A stretch of DNA of 64,000 nt from Episyrphus balteatus (GCF_945859705.1 NC_079138.1:8882874-8946873); one strand, 5' to 3'. Numbered from the stretch's first letter, positions 1 through 10,479 are shown. Numbers and translations are program-made. Notes: generated by a model not told the origin, from the sequence alone.

Positions 1-1093
1 AACTAAGTAAGCTTAATTTCTGCATTGTATATATATTCTTATAGTACTCTCATGAACTAGAATTTTCTGTTTTGCGTCGCCACCGCTGGGATCGCTAGTT
101 TATTTTATGTTTGAACCTTATGCAGAAAATTGAAGTGCAGATCTACCAAAAGATGTCGCTAAAGTATTTTCATGGATTGATAGTACCTACTATAGAAATA
201 TATATACAATGATTTCTGTGTAGAGAATTTAATGAAATTTAAATGATTTCCCGTTAATCACATCTACGAACCACTAAAAACCTACCGTTTGACTCTAGGG
301 TTTTTACTGATGAGGGTGCGACATCTAGTGTTAATTTCAAATAAAATTCGATGTTCGGTTGTTGCCTTTGTGAAATAACCTTTTTAGGTTTGTATGACAA
401 AATATTTTATTCTAACGTTAAAATAGCTTAATCGTTGGAACTGTTCAAAATCCAAAATTAAAAATTTTTTTTATTTTTACTTTTCTAATAAAAAAGTGGG
501 AAAATTTGTTGTGATAAAATGGTTATTATTTTTAGAAAGGTAATTTGTTAGGCTTCAAGATTATTTTTGTTTTAAAGTTTTACGATTTTTTTAGACTGCA
601 ATATCAATCATCAAACCAAAACCCATACTCAAATTTCTACATAGAAATTAAGCGTACTTTGTTAAAAAAAATGTTTTATTACATTTGAGATCAATTTAGA
701 AAAGGTATCAAAATAGGCACTTTTACGGTTTTTTAGAAAATGCACCGCTATTTTATAACTATGGGTGATAAGATTAAACTGAGGCTTAATTTATTGAAGC
801 TTAATAAACCTGAAAAAAATAATATGCAAAGTGTAAGAAAATTAGTTATATCACATGTATAACAGTTTAGCATATTTGAATTCGAAACTCGTTACTAATT
901 GGTAATACGTTCCAAAAGATTGGAAAGCGTTGCATACCTTTGGGGTTATTTTTAATTTGTTCCAATCGTCTGGTGGGTACATACTAAATTATACCTACCT
1001 TTCTATTTCATAGGAAATAACGATATTGTGGAAGATTCACAATGATCGCTTATTGAAAATTTAAAATTAATTAGATAAAACTAAATAAAAAAA
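1..1093. other. A+T-rich stretch without recognisable gene
   Basis: No sustained reading frame, RNA gene or clear repeat family is visible. The sequence is A+T rich with scattered poly-A and poly-T runs. A GTTGGAAC-like phrase near 435 is not followed by coding sequence. Confidence 0.6.
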
Positions 1094-1567
1094 GGGTTGG
1101 GGTCGAAATTCTGTATGTTGCAAAATTCTGTATTCAAAATACTGTATATCAAAATTGTGTATGTGCAAAATGCTGTAGGAACAAAATTCTGAAAGTCAAA
1201 ATTCTGTATAGCAAAATTCTGGTTGGTCAAAATACTGTATTTCAAAATTCTGTACATCAAAATTCTGTAAAAATGCTGTAAAAAAATATCGTTTTGATAA
1301 TGTAGAAAAGTGCGCGCGCACTTTTTTACATTATCAAAACGATATTTTTTTACAGCATTTTTACAGAATTTTGATATACAGTATTTTGCCGTACAGAATT
1401 TTACAAAACAGAATTTTGCATGTCAGTATTTTGTTCATACAGTATTTTGACGTACAGAATTTTGTATTTACAGTATAATGACGTACAGAATTATGGTATT
1501 ACAGTATTTTGACCCCACAGAATTTTGTCGTACAGAATTTTGACAAGCAGAATTATGACCCGCTCCC
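1094..1567. mobile_element. Fold-back (palindromic) MITE-like element built of CAAAATTCTGTA repeats
   Basis: The left half is made of diverged repeats of CAAAATTCTGTA, and the right half carries the complementary TACAGAATTTTG repeats, so the whole block is one long inverted repeat. The outer ends are also related: left GGGTTGGGGTC, and right (read on the minus strand) AGGGAGCGGGTC. A run of A follows the right end and A-rich sequence precedes the left, so a target duplication cannot be read. There is no coding capacity. A fold-back DNA element, or a non-autonomous element with internal minisatellite arms, is the best explanation. The superfamily is not identified. Confidence 0.7.
1256..1375. 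repeat. Near-perfect 2 x 60-nt palindrome at the centre of the fold-back element
   Basis: Bases 1256-1315 are the reverse complement of 1316-1375 except for one G/A difference (near 1305). The centre is the alternating tract GTGCGCGCGCAC (1310-1321) with no spacer, so the two strands could form a hairpin with virtually no loop or a cruciform. Confidence 0.9.
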
Positions 1568-1649
1568 TAAAAAAAAAAAAAAATAATGAACAAAAAAAAA
1601 TATAAATATAATAAAATAAGTAAATTATAAAAAAAAAAATAAAATTAAG

Positions 1650-1727
1650 GTTAGGGTGGGTATTGAACCGGCGATAGTTGAGTGATGATGTGGGTCGGTA
1701 CACAGAGCCATTGAGCTATCGGAGTGT
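1650..1727 (-). ncRNA. tRNA-like sequence with pol III A and B boxes (tRNA pseudogene or SINE head)
   Basis: Read on the minus strand, TAGCTCAATGG fits a tRNA A box and GGTTCAATACC fits a B box (two changes from the usual GGTTCRANTCC). The boxes start about 49 nt apart, slightly more than in most tRNAs. A 5' CTCCGA strand and a 3' ACCCACCC strand do not make a clean acceptor stem, so this is not a working tRNA. A long T run follows on the minus strand (around 1640-1630) and could terminate pol III. It is either a tRNA-derived SINE head or a decayed tRNA. Confidence 0.5.
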
Positions 1728-2754
1728 TGTAGTAAGCTTGATATTGGGTCTATTTTATCTGTAGAACCATAGGTTATAAATTAAGTTAAGATAAATTAAA
1801 GAAAAAATAATTAAAAAAAAAAAAAAGGGATTACTGATACAAAGAAAGACAATAGTATGGGTGATGGCCTGATTTTTGTTTGTTTGACAAAATTCTTAAA
1901 TTTTATTTTTAGACATAAAAATAGCGAAAATTAGTGCGATTAGTTCTTCAATTCGGGTCTTTGTATAAATTTAAAAATAAAGTTTAAAAATTCAAACAAT
2001 TAATCTTAAATTTTTAAACTGTGATAGTGATTAAACAAAAAAAAATAAAATCTGTGAATTTGCAAAAAGGAAAATTCATCGAAGCCATAAAACCAATATC
2101 TTGGTTAAATTTATGCTAACAATTCGTAACCATCCAGGTTTCGAATTTTTGCGAAACCCAGAAACCAACGACGAAATAAGAAAATACGAAATATAGCCCT
2201 CTAAAACATCCGAGGTTTCCACTGATTGGCTCCAGGAACCACAACCAGAAAGGTTATATCTGGCTCAACCATAATCCACCACGCCAAAGTCAGCTCCAAC
2301 TCGACCTCGCTACGACAAACCAAATAGCAACAAAACCCAACGACCCAAACGACAAGCAGCAGCCTAAAGCACCCAGCATTGCAGTACAGCAAAAGTGCAC
2401 AACAGCAACCACCTAAAGCAACACCCTAAAACGTGCAAAAGTAAGAGTACACGACAACATTAGCCTTATGCAGCGAAGCCCAACAACAGCAACAAATCCA
2501 TACAACACCGTATAAAACACCCTTAAATTCAACCTCCAATTCACCAAACATCTACAACAAAGTCATACAACAAGTTTTCATCTTTTAAACAACACAACAA
2601 TATACAAATTACAAGCTTCAAAATACCACAGAACAAAAATCTAAAAAGCTAAGTACACTTATCTGAAAACAATTTTTTTATCAAAAAAAAAAAAAAAGTA
2701 CATATTCTAGTATTATTTAAAATGAAAATTAGAATTCGATAAAAACAATCAATC
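1728..2754. other. Intergenic, A+T-rich, with a G-poor CAA-rich block
   Basis: No gene is supported. From about 2215 to 2640 the + strand becomes C/A rich and G poor with many CAA and CAG triplets, unlike its flanks. A 63-codon minus-strand frame here lacks any domain signature and is probably chance. The block could be the untranslated part of an unknown element or transcript. Confidence 0.5.
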
Positions 2755-3075
2755 AAACCAATTTAAAACTTACAAACTGGCTTGAAAATTTAATTATCTA
2801 AATTAAAATTGAACTAAATATCATAAACTACAATTTAAGAAACGAAAACCTACATACTAGCTTTAAAACTTAAATATCTAAATTAAAATCTACAAACTAG
2901 AATAAAAGTTAAATAACTAAATTAAAACTTACAAACTAGTATAAAACTTAAATAACTAAATTAAAATTTGATCTAAAATATCGTAAATTACAAAATTACA
3001 AACTAGTAAAATAAAGTACAAACTAGCATATATATATAAAAAAAAAACTTATTTTACAAACTAGCATACAAAAAT
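2755..3075. repeat. Degenerate minisatellite with ACAAACTAG core
   Basis: The phrase ACAAACTAG (variants ACAAACTGG, ACATACTAG) recurs at least seven times, usually followed by AAAACTTAAATAACTAAATT-like sequence. The period is irregular, roughly 40-60 bp in the first part and shorter later. It is a decayed tandem repeat without coding content. Confidence 0.65.
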
Positions 3076-3329
3076 AAAAAGCTAATCAAAATTGAACAAA
3101 AACAAATTTACATGCAAAAATACTAATCTAAACCAATCAAAAAAATACAAAAAAATAGTAAAAAGAATTTATTAATATTTTCTATAGAGCAATAGTTTTT
3201 CGATATCGAATTTTATTTCAAATCTAATTCTATTTTAATAGGTAATTTTATTAAATTATAACAAACCAACAAACGACAAAAGATACGAGCAAAACATACA
3301 AAAAAAAAAAACATAAAATCATCAATCCC

Positions 3330-3401
3330 ATCGAAGCGGTGCACCTCCTCGACGGCGAATGCCATTTACATAAATGAAAGTCAAGTAAGCAGTAAAGCTC
3401 G
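3330..3401 (+). other. Candidate non-coding exon ending in a strong splice donor
   Basis: This is a less A+T-rich island inside A+T-rich DNA, containing CATCGAAGCGGTGCACC, and ends at CTCG|GTAAGT, a full match to the 5' splice consensus (GT at 3402). The only support is composition and the donor. It could be an upstream exon of a gene whose remainder was displaced by the retrotransposon that follows, or chance. Confidence 0.25.
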
Positions 3402-4004
3402 GTAAGTCGATTTTTATTGGATTATATTTGAATAAATTTGGTGATTGAAATCGAAAATTGCTTTAGCTTATACACCAACCTAAATTTTATATCCAAAAAT
3501 AAAAAAAAGCTACCAATAAAGTAAGCTTTTTTCATATAAATTTTATTTTAAAGCATACTTTGAGGCTAAATTTTTTTATTTTGGAGAACAGACTTTTTTC
3601 TCTATTGAAATTGAAGAAATCATATGTGTGATTTGCCTAAAACCAGGCTAAAAAATTGGTAAAGATAACAAATCGTCGTTAATTAGAATATAATTTAAAA
3701 ATCATAGATACACACTCACTGTATACGACGTCGGTTCGATTAGTTTTTTTTGATCTTACTGAGATACGATTTATGAAACAAATTTAAGACAAAATTAAAA
3801 GCAATATAAAACTATACACTGCAAAAACAAAAACAATTAGCATTACAATTAAGCACAAATTATAAAAATAATTTTAGTCATTTCAATTATATAAATATAA
3901 TATTTTTCCTTATTATATTTTTTTTGCTTATTATTTATATTTATATTTTTTTAATAAAAATGATTTATAACGTTTTAAGAAACTTAATGCGTTCTAATTT
4001 TCAG

Positions 4005-4015
4005 AAGTGAATATG
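4005..4015 (+). other. Candidate 11-nt microexon carrying an ATG
   Basis: A pyrimidine-rich acceptor (TTCTAATTTTCAG, ending 4004) is followed by AAGTGAATATG and at once by a donor GTAAGT at 4016. An exon of 11 nt ending in ATG would be unusual. It is reported because both signals are strong and lie in the same orientation as the donor at 3402. No downstream acceptor is identified. Confidence 0.2.
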
Positions 4016-4457
4016 GTAAGTTTATTAAAAAAATTTAAAGGAACTTTTTTTTTAAAAAACTTAAAATGCAATTTTAAGGACATTTTATTAGGGTGGATGT
4101 GGCGGACTTAAAGGACCTCTTAGGAAAAAGGCGATACATCATGGTGTCCTAAGCATATTTTTTTAGGACACAACGGAATTCGTTTAGGGGGCCTTTGCAA
4201 ACAAACAACGAGGTCGCAATGGCCATGGACGCTTTATTAAATATTGCGCGGGAGGGTTTGCCTCTTTTGGACTACAACACCAAAGTCCTTTCCACTCACC
4301 AGGGTTGGCACGTCATCATTTTTCTCTCTCATTTCACATTTTATTAAAACACGAATAGTAATCTATTTTTGTTTCAAAATTGGATGAATTTTGGGTCTCG
4401 ATTTTATTAATTCAAACCAAAATATTTTTTTTGTTATCATCTCACTCTAATTCGGCA
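4016..4457. other. Sequence upstream of, or inside, the 5' LTR
   Basis: Base composition rises around 4090-4330. A short open stretch without domain signature lies around 4200-4330. The 5' boundary of the LTR cannot be set because no second LTR is present for comparison, so this stretch may be flanking DNA or the U3 end of the LTR. Confidence 0.4.
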
Positions 4458-4795
4458 TGATATACAACGTAACAATCGTTCTCGGTTACTATGGCAAGAA
4501 TCCACCCATTTCGACGAGCTAAGCCTTGGCTTCAAGCAAGCATGCCGAGCCGTAGTAACCAGGACACCCTTCACTTCAGCTGCCAGGATTGGCCTATAGG
4601 ATCCTGTAGCCTATGGGTCATAATGGTGGCATAAGGAGTGAAGGTATATAAGCACACAAAATTCTAATAGTGATAATAAATTGTACTTGGGTATTGCTAT
4701 TTTGAGGGTTATAGTACCTCCCCTTTTTGGGAGATTCGAAATATTATCTTTTTAAAATATGTGTACTTATTCGAACGCCATAGGTTCCGTTACAG
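4458..4795 (+). repeat. 5' LTR (3' part) of a Ty3/gypsy retrotransposon
   Basis: The block has the order expected of an LTR: TATATAAG promoter at 4645-4652, a poly-A signal AATAAA at 4675-4680, and a terminal ...TTACA just before a primer binding site. The left limit given is only the part I can support; the true start may lie upstream. There is no matching 3' LTR because the element is truncated at about 10479. Confidence 0.65.
4645..4652 (+). promoter_or_regulatory. LTR TATA box
   Basis: TATATAAG lies 30 nt upstream of the AATAAA signal and about 150 nt upstream of the primer binding site, the position expected for the U3/R promoter. Confidence 0.55.
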
Positions 4796-4796
4796 G

Positions 4797-4814
4797 TGGC
4801 GCCCAACGTGGGGC
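4797..4814 (+). other. Primer binding site, complementary to tRNA-Lys
   Basis: TGGCGCCCAACGTGGGGC lies two bases after the LTR end. From knowledge of fly tRNAs, this is the complement of the 3' end (with CCA) of tRNA-Lys(CUU); the match then breaks at one base and resumes. Use of tRNA-Lys is known for some insect gypsy-group elements such as Osvaldo, which fits the gag and pol that follow, but clade assignment from this alone is not secure. Confidence 0.85.
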
Positions 4815-6159
4815 CCGAATTCGTCCTTTTTGATATGAAAAAGGATATGCCAAAAAAAAAAATTATTTTTGATTTTTATAATTCATGGTTTTTTTAAATT
4901 TTCAATTTAAATTTTTTTTTTTTTTGATGCATAGTTGCTGAGAGCTGACGTCCAGTGGGTGGATGATAGAGTCTCTGCTCAGTCTGTTGCGTTCAGCTTA
5001 AGGACATGTGAAGTAGAAACAAAATTAAACATAATTATTTCAAGGACTAAAGCGAATCCGAATCTTGGATTGATTTCATTTGATTTTTGTTGTTAATTTT
5101 TAGAATTTGATTTTAAGTTAGAGGAACAATACAGTGCTTGACCCAAGTATTCGAGTCTTGTATTGTAGATATTGGTAGCGAGTACTTAAAAGTTACCTCA
5201 AATCTTTAAAAAATTATAATAACCAGACCAAAATTGTTTTTATTTAAAAAGTAATTTTTTTTATGGCAATTGTTTGTGTTTTGTTAATTTGAGTAATGAG
5301 TGAGTTGATGAAGGATAGAGTGTACTGGTAGAGTGGAACACTGACATGATGTAGCTACTTTTCTTAAAGTTTTTAATATGTCATATCCACCCTTTAATTT
5401 TATGACAAATACACTTTTTTTTATACCAAGTTTTTTTATTTCTTTTCTTTTTTTTATATACCAAATTTTTTTTATTTCTTTTAATTTGTTTTTGATACCA
5501 AACTTTTTTATTTAACTTAAAAAAAAAAAATTTTTTTTTTGAAGTTGATTGAAAATTCCTTAGGCCCAAATTTTTTTTGGTAATTTGATCTTACAATAAT
5601 TTTTTTTGATTTTTTGAATTTTTTTTGATTTTTTTTTTTGATTATTTTAGTTAATATTTTTTTTAGACTTTTTTGGGTATTATATTTCTTGAGTTTAAAA
5701 CTTAAAAATTTTTATTTTATACCCTAAACTACTTAAATTGAAGTGTATAAAGTTTTTCTTTGGTATTGAAATACCTACAAAAAAGAATATAAAACATTCA
5801 ATTTCTCTATTAGATCGGAGTTTTCTTTAAACTATATATTTTTTTATATTTTCTATTTCTTTACTTTCTTTGAATTTTTTTGTTTTCATTTCGCCTAGAT
5901 TTAGTTGATTTTTTTAAACTATTTTCAATTATTTTTTTTAGTGAAGTTTCTAATTTTTATTTGAAATTCGTCTCTAAAAAAAAAAAAAAAAAAATTTTTA
6001 GATTTTATAGTTACAACTTTTTGATTTTTAGTATTAATATAGAGGCATACAAAGATTCTTTATTCGGTAAAGTTTTATAAAAAAGTTAGTTGATTTTGTT
6101 AACCCAAAGATTTCAAAATGAGTAGTAGAAGTAGTAGTGAGTAGTAGAAAGATTTCAAA
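4815..6159 (+). other. Long 5' leader of the gypsy-type element
   Basis: About 1.3 kb between PBS and the gag start holds long poly-T tracts and no supported gene. Short frames here are lysine- or phenylalanine-rich by-products of homopolymers. Just before gag, the phrase around the start codon (AAAGATTTCAAAATGAGTAG) occurs twice, at about 6105 and 6147. The first copy's ATG (6118) runs into a stop after eight codons, leaving the second ATG (6160) as the gag start. Confidence 0.6.
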
Positions 6160-6579
6160 ATGAGTAGTAGAAGATTATCCTTTGTTGAATTCAGAAAGCG
6201 TCGTTGTTTACGGAGCAATCCGAATGCACTAACTGAAAGCATCGACGAATCAAACCAAACACAAAACCAGTCCACCGACAGTAACAATCCAACTAAGGAA
6301 ATTCCGGAACAAGGTGTGGCGGGACAGGAAGGGGCGGCTTCGTTGTCGGCTCAAATGGCTCAAAACGGATCAAATGGAAATACAGTTCCAAATCAGGATG
6401 ATCCTGCAGCTATAAACACTGGTAATCCTCCACAATACAACACCACAGAGTCCGAGGAAGATGAGCTGTTTGGAGATTACATCGAGGAAGTCGTTACTGC
6501 TGCTATTGGTTTGAATCGAGCACAGGACTTGGAGTTTTTGAGGGCGGAAGCTGAGCGCAGTAGGGTGTATCTACAGTAG
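6160..6579 (+). pseudogene. gag, N-terminal part, interrupted by an insertion
   Basis: The ATG at 6160 opens 139 codons of low-complexity, Q/N/S/E-rich protein with an acidic tail, as in the N-terminal region of many gypsy Gag proteins. The frame ends at a TAG that belongs to the inserted element starting at 6577. The same reading phase resumes after the second copy of the target duplication (7675-7682), so this and the frame at 7675-8807 were one gag gene, broken only by the insertion. Gag would form the particle that packages the RNA. Function is assigned through the downstream zinc knuckle and pol. Confidence 0.75.
6569..6576 (+). repeat. Target site duplication, left copy (ATCTACAG)
   Basis: The 8-bp word ATCTACAG directly precedes the inserted element and is repeated right after it at 7675-7682. 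Eight bases is the duplication length made by hAT-superfamily transposases. Confidence 0.85.
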
Positions 6580-7674
6580 GGTGTCCGTTATTTCCCAAAG
6601 TGATGTTTCGGGGGAGACACCCCCTAGATCAAAAGCTTAGGGCCTAAATAAGGGGAATTTAGCAAAAAATAATTTTTTGGGGGTCATTAACCCGTGCCTC
6701 TAGGGTCATACTTTCCCCATACAAATTTGTATGGAAAATTTTTAACTCATACATAAAATTTTTTTTCTCTCGCGTTAAATCATATTTTTTTTTAATGTTT
6801 GATAATTCTGGTTGGAAAACAGTTACTTTAAAAGATCACATTCAAAATTTCCCGTTAAAAATTTTTTTTATATTTTATTTCGGTTTTTGAAATTATTAGC
6901 TGTTTTTGTGGTTTTTGCTTTCACCTATCACACAATTTTAAATGCAGTTTTATTGTTTTTTAATTCTTTTCAAATATTGCATTCACAAATTTGTGAATAA
7001 ATAAAAAATTTCAATTTTTTGAATTTTTTTTTTTAGTTTTTGCAGTTTTTATAATAAATAAATATTATTAAATACTTTACCCTTCCTTGTTTGCAACTTT
7101 TTTGATGCAATTTTTTAGGTGAATAATTTTTAAATAAAATTCAATAAAAATATTGTAAACATATCTTTTGTAGTTCGAGAAAAATAAATTTAAACGTATA
7201 AAAACGGCAAAAATTTCAAAAAAAAAATTCAAAAATTGAAATTTTTGATTTATTCACAAATTTTTGAATGCAATATTTGAAAAGAATTAAAAAACAATAA
7301 AACTGCATTTAAAATTGTGTGATAGGTGAAAGCAAAAACCACAAAAACAGCTAATAATTTCAAAAACCGAAATAAAATATAAACAAAATTTTTAACGGGA
7401 AATTTTGAATGTGATCTTTTAAAGTAACTGTTTTCCAACCAGAATTATCAAACATTAAAAAAATATATGATTTAACGCGAGAGAAAAAAAATTTTATGTA
7501 TGAGTTAAAAATTTTCCATACAAATTTGTATGGGGAAAGTATGACCCTAGAGGCACGGGTTAATGACCCCCAAAAAATTTTTTTTTGCTAAATTCCCCTT
7601 ATTTAGGCCCTAAGCTTTCGATCTAGGGGGTGTCATCCCCGAAAACATCACTTTGGGAAATAACGGACACCCTA
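6577..7674. mobile_element. hAT-like non-autonomous palindromic element inside gag
   Basis: The 1,098-bp insertion starts TAGGGTGTCC and ends GGACACCCTA, and is flanked by 8-bp duplications. Both termini and duplication length suit hAT. The two arms (about 6577-7020 and 7230-7674) are inverted near-copies of one another, leaving a unique centre of roughly 200 bp. Twin 62-codon frames, one on each strand in mirrored positions, simply reflect the arms and are not genes. No transposase is encoded, so it would have been moved in trans. Confidence 0.85.
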
Positions 7675-7682
7675 ATCTACAG
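7675..7682 (+). repeat. Target site duplication, right copy (ATCTACAG)
   Basis: Second copy of the 8-bp target word. In the gag phase it reads through CTA CAG and continues directly into the C-terminal part of gag. Confidence 0.85.
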
Positions 7683-8807
7683 GAACAGGTGCAAACAGCT
7701 ACTCCACAACGCTATAATCCACCTGAAGTGAATCCACCTCCTGTAAACACAGAAAATCATGGTTTACACCAGCAATACGAATCAACATTGCATCCACCGA
7801 ATCCTAACCGTCTGAATCCCGGTCAAACTTATAACGCGGATGACTTTTTGCGACGAATAAACAACCTTCCGTTAAGTGACACGCTGGGAAGTTCTTCTCA
7901 TCCTGCTCCTACTACTGCTCCTATGCTTTCACTTGCAGCTGCTTCTACAACATCATTGCCACAATGGTTCCCCCACTACCACAAATGGAAAACAAAATTC
8001 AATGGTAAAAATATGACCGTGGATGATTTCCTGTTTAGGCTTAATAGGTCGAGGGTGGGTTATAATCTTAGTTGGGAACAAATAAATAAGAATTGTAAGT
8101 ATTTTATAACTGGGTCTGCCGAACGTTGGTTTTGGGTGTACATAAGGTCTAATGAACACGCTGACTGGAATACCCTTAAATCAGCTTTAATCGAACAGTT
8201 TCGAAGTTTGGAGACCGACTCTGAACTGTGTAGAAAACTTTTTGACAGACGTCAACAGCCCACGGAGTCCTTTGACGACTTCTATTCAGCTATTTTAGAA
8301 TTAAACAGCCGATTGCGAATTCCTAAACAAGGTCACGAGCTAGTGGAGTTGTTGAAACTGAATGTGAAGAAGCGAATGGGTGAACTCTTAATTACGTTCT
8401 CTACTCATAGTTTGGCGGAGATGGTCTACGTCTGCAGAAACATTGAGAAACACCAAAATAGTAATGACGTAAATTCGCAGAGGCCAAAAATTCAGTTTCA
8501 ACAACCCCTACAAACTCGGAGGAACGTGTCTGAGTTAGATGTTGAATATTCCGATAATCTTGAAACGAATGATCCAACAGTAGAAGCATTCAACAAGGAT
8601 GTCCGAAAACTTGTTTGCTTCAACTGTAAAGGAATAGGACATACTCGTCTTGAGTGCCCCGTGCCTCAACAACATCTGTTTTGCTATAATTGTGGTCAAG
8701 ATAATACGACAGTGTCTCACTACCCGCGTTGTTCGGGAAACGATCCCAAGAGCAGTCCCATGTCCAGGGCAAACTGCTCTCAGAAACCAATCCAGGACAA
8801 ACAATAA
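7683..8807 (+). pseudogene. gag, capsid and nucleocapsid part
   Basis: Continuation of gag in its original phase, about 374 codons. A proline-rich linker is followed by a helical capsid-like region (around 7960-8460) containing the WFPHYHKWKTKFNG, AERWFWVYIRS and ALIEQFRS phrases typical of gypsy-group Gag. Near the end is a canonical CCHC zinc knuckle (CFNCKGIGHTRLEC, about 8617-8658), then a second, irregular one (CYNCGQDN...H...C). The last part overlaps pol in the -1 frame, with a slippery site at 8735. Apart from the upstream insertion I see no stop in this half. Confidence 0.85.
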
Positions 8808-10479
8808 ACAATAATTTTTCGCAAACTCAAAACTTAACAAAACCTGAAAAACCGGTTACCATCTTGAAACCGGATATAAAAACAGAACCAATTCAACCTC
8901 AAAAACCAATAGAACCTCGTAAAACTTTGCACGAACAACTGCAAAACTATTATAAAGTTAGGGAAAGAATTTTCGGAACTGAAACAAAAACACCAGTTTC
9001 AGCGAAAGTCCTTAAACTCAGACAGAAGTTCAAAGAAAAGAAACGCGAAATCAAAGCCATAGAAGCCACAACTTTTTGTAGTTCGGAAGATCCTAGACCC
9101 TACGCCAACGTAAAAATCTTCGGTAAGTCGATGTTAGGTTTACTCGATAGCGGGGCTAGCATTAGTTGCTTAGGAGAGGGAGGAGAGGAGTTTCTTGCCA
9201 AAAACAATCTTCAATATGTCAAATTGAACCAAAATATCAAAACCGCAGACGGAATGAAACAAGCTATTGTAGGCAAAATCTTGGCTAAAGTTTCATACAA
9301 GGGAGTAACTAAAGAGATACATTTGTTTATAGTACCTTCGCTGCAGCAACAGCTATACTTAGGTATAAATTTTTGGCGTGAATTTAATATAGCTCCAAAC
9401 CTTCTCTCTGAAATTTCACTTGATATGCCATCTCGAGAACTAGATGCAAACGCACATATTTTGACGGATGATCAATCGGAGGCATTAAGGAAAAGTATCG
9501 GCAGGTTCCCTTCTTCGGTTGTATTAGGCCTTGGAAAAACTTCGCTTTTAGAACATACCATTGACACGGGGGATGCCGAACCCATCAAACAACGTCACTA
9601 TCCGATTTCTCCGGCAGTGCAAAAGCTGATGTATGAGGAATTGGATCGGATGCTGGAGCTAGGAGTGATAGAAAAAAGCTCTAGCGCATGGAGCTCTCCA
9701 GTATTCCTAGTTCAGAAGCCAGGAAAGAATAGACTATGCCTCGATTATAGGAAAGTGCACGCAAAGACAAAAGGTAATGCGTATCCAATGACTCATATAG
9801 AGGGTTTGCTCGCGCGTCTTATAAATACTCGCTATATCTCAAGTATAGATTTGAAGGACGCGTTTTGGCAAATCCCTCTGGAGAAATCGTCTAGACAAAA
9901 GACAGCGTTTACGGTGCCAGGCAGACCCTTGATGCAGTTTACAATCATGCCATTTGGTCTCAAAAACGCTTGTCAAACAATGTGTGAAGTCATAGACAAA
10001 GTGGTACCGTATGAACTGCGAGATCAAATTTTTCCTTATGTCGATGATTTGCTAGTAGTTTCTAGTGATTTTGATGAGCATATCAAGCTTTTAGGGATCC
10101 TCGCGGATAGGCTTAGACAGGCGGGGCTTACAATAAATGTACAGAAATCTAAGTTCTGCTTTAAAGAATTGAAGTTTCTAGGTTATGTAGTGGGGGATGG
10201 TTGTCTTAAGACAAATCAAGACAAAGTATCAGCGATACAAAATTTTCCGGGACCTACAACACAAAGGCAAGTTAGGAAATTCTTGGGAATGGCGGCTGGT
10301 ACAGAAGATTTGTCAAAGACTTTTCGACTGTAGCCAGTCCTCTTACCGATTGCTGTAAGAAAGGTACAAAATTTGTCTTTGGAGAAGAAGCTAGGTTAGC
10401 TTTCGAAAAATTGAAAGAGACTTTAACATCTGCGCCGATCCTGATAAATCCTAAATACGACAAGGAATTTATAACAAAT
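8729..10479 (+). pseudogene. pol: protease and reverse transcriptase of a Ty3/gypsy element, truncated
   Basis: Polyprotein frame in the -1 phase to gag, without its own ATG. The aspartic protease site LLDSGAS is encoded at about 9143-9163. RT follows with LCLDYR, SSIDLKDAFWQIPL, MPFGLKNA and the catalytic YVDD (10037-10048), then KFLG. Near 10292-10300 one base is missing and the phase shifts; the connection region continues in another phase (tether phrases with TSAPIL) to about 10479. There the sequence turns into (TAAAA)n before the RNase H acidic residues. RNase H, integrase and the 3' LTR are absent. The closest affinity is an Osvaldo/mdg3-type insect gypsy group, held with low certainty. 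Confidence 0.9.
8735..8779 (+). promoter_or_regulatory. Programmed -1 ribosomal frameshift signal (gag to pol)
   Basis: GGGAAAC (8735-8741) is a classical X XXY YYZ heptamer and sits in the required phase: gag codons are GGA AAC, and pol uses the -1 phase. Eight bases later is a hairpin with 7-bp arms GAGCAGT (8750-8756) and ACTGCTC (8773-8779). The pol phase is open from 8705 and gag stops at 8805-8807, so the signal lies inside the only window where a shift would work. Spacing and elements match the textbook design. Use in vivo is inferred. Confidence 0.8.

Noticed and set aside
1650..1727. Functional tRNA gene
   Set aside because: Acceptor and T stems do not pair properly and the A-B box distance is long.
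5381..5569. Lysine-rich minus-strand frame
   Set aside because: Product of poly-T tracts in the gypsy leader.
6812..7438. Twin 62-codon frames on opposite strands with almost the same protein
   Set aside because: They mirror each other because they lie in the inverted arms of the hAT-like element; no domain and no sign of selection.
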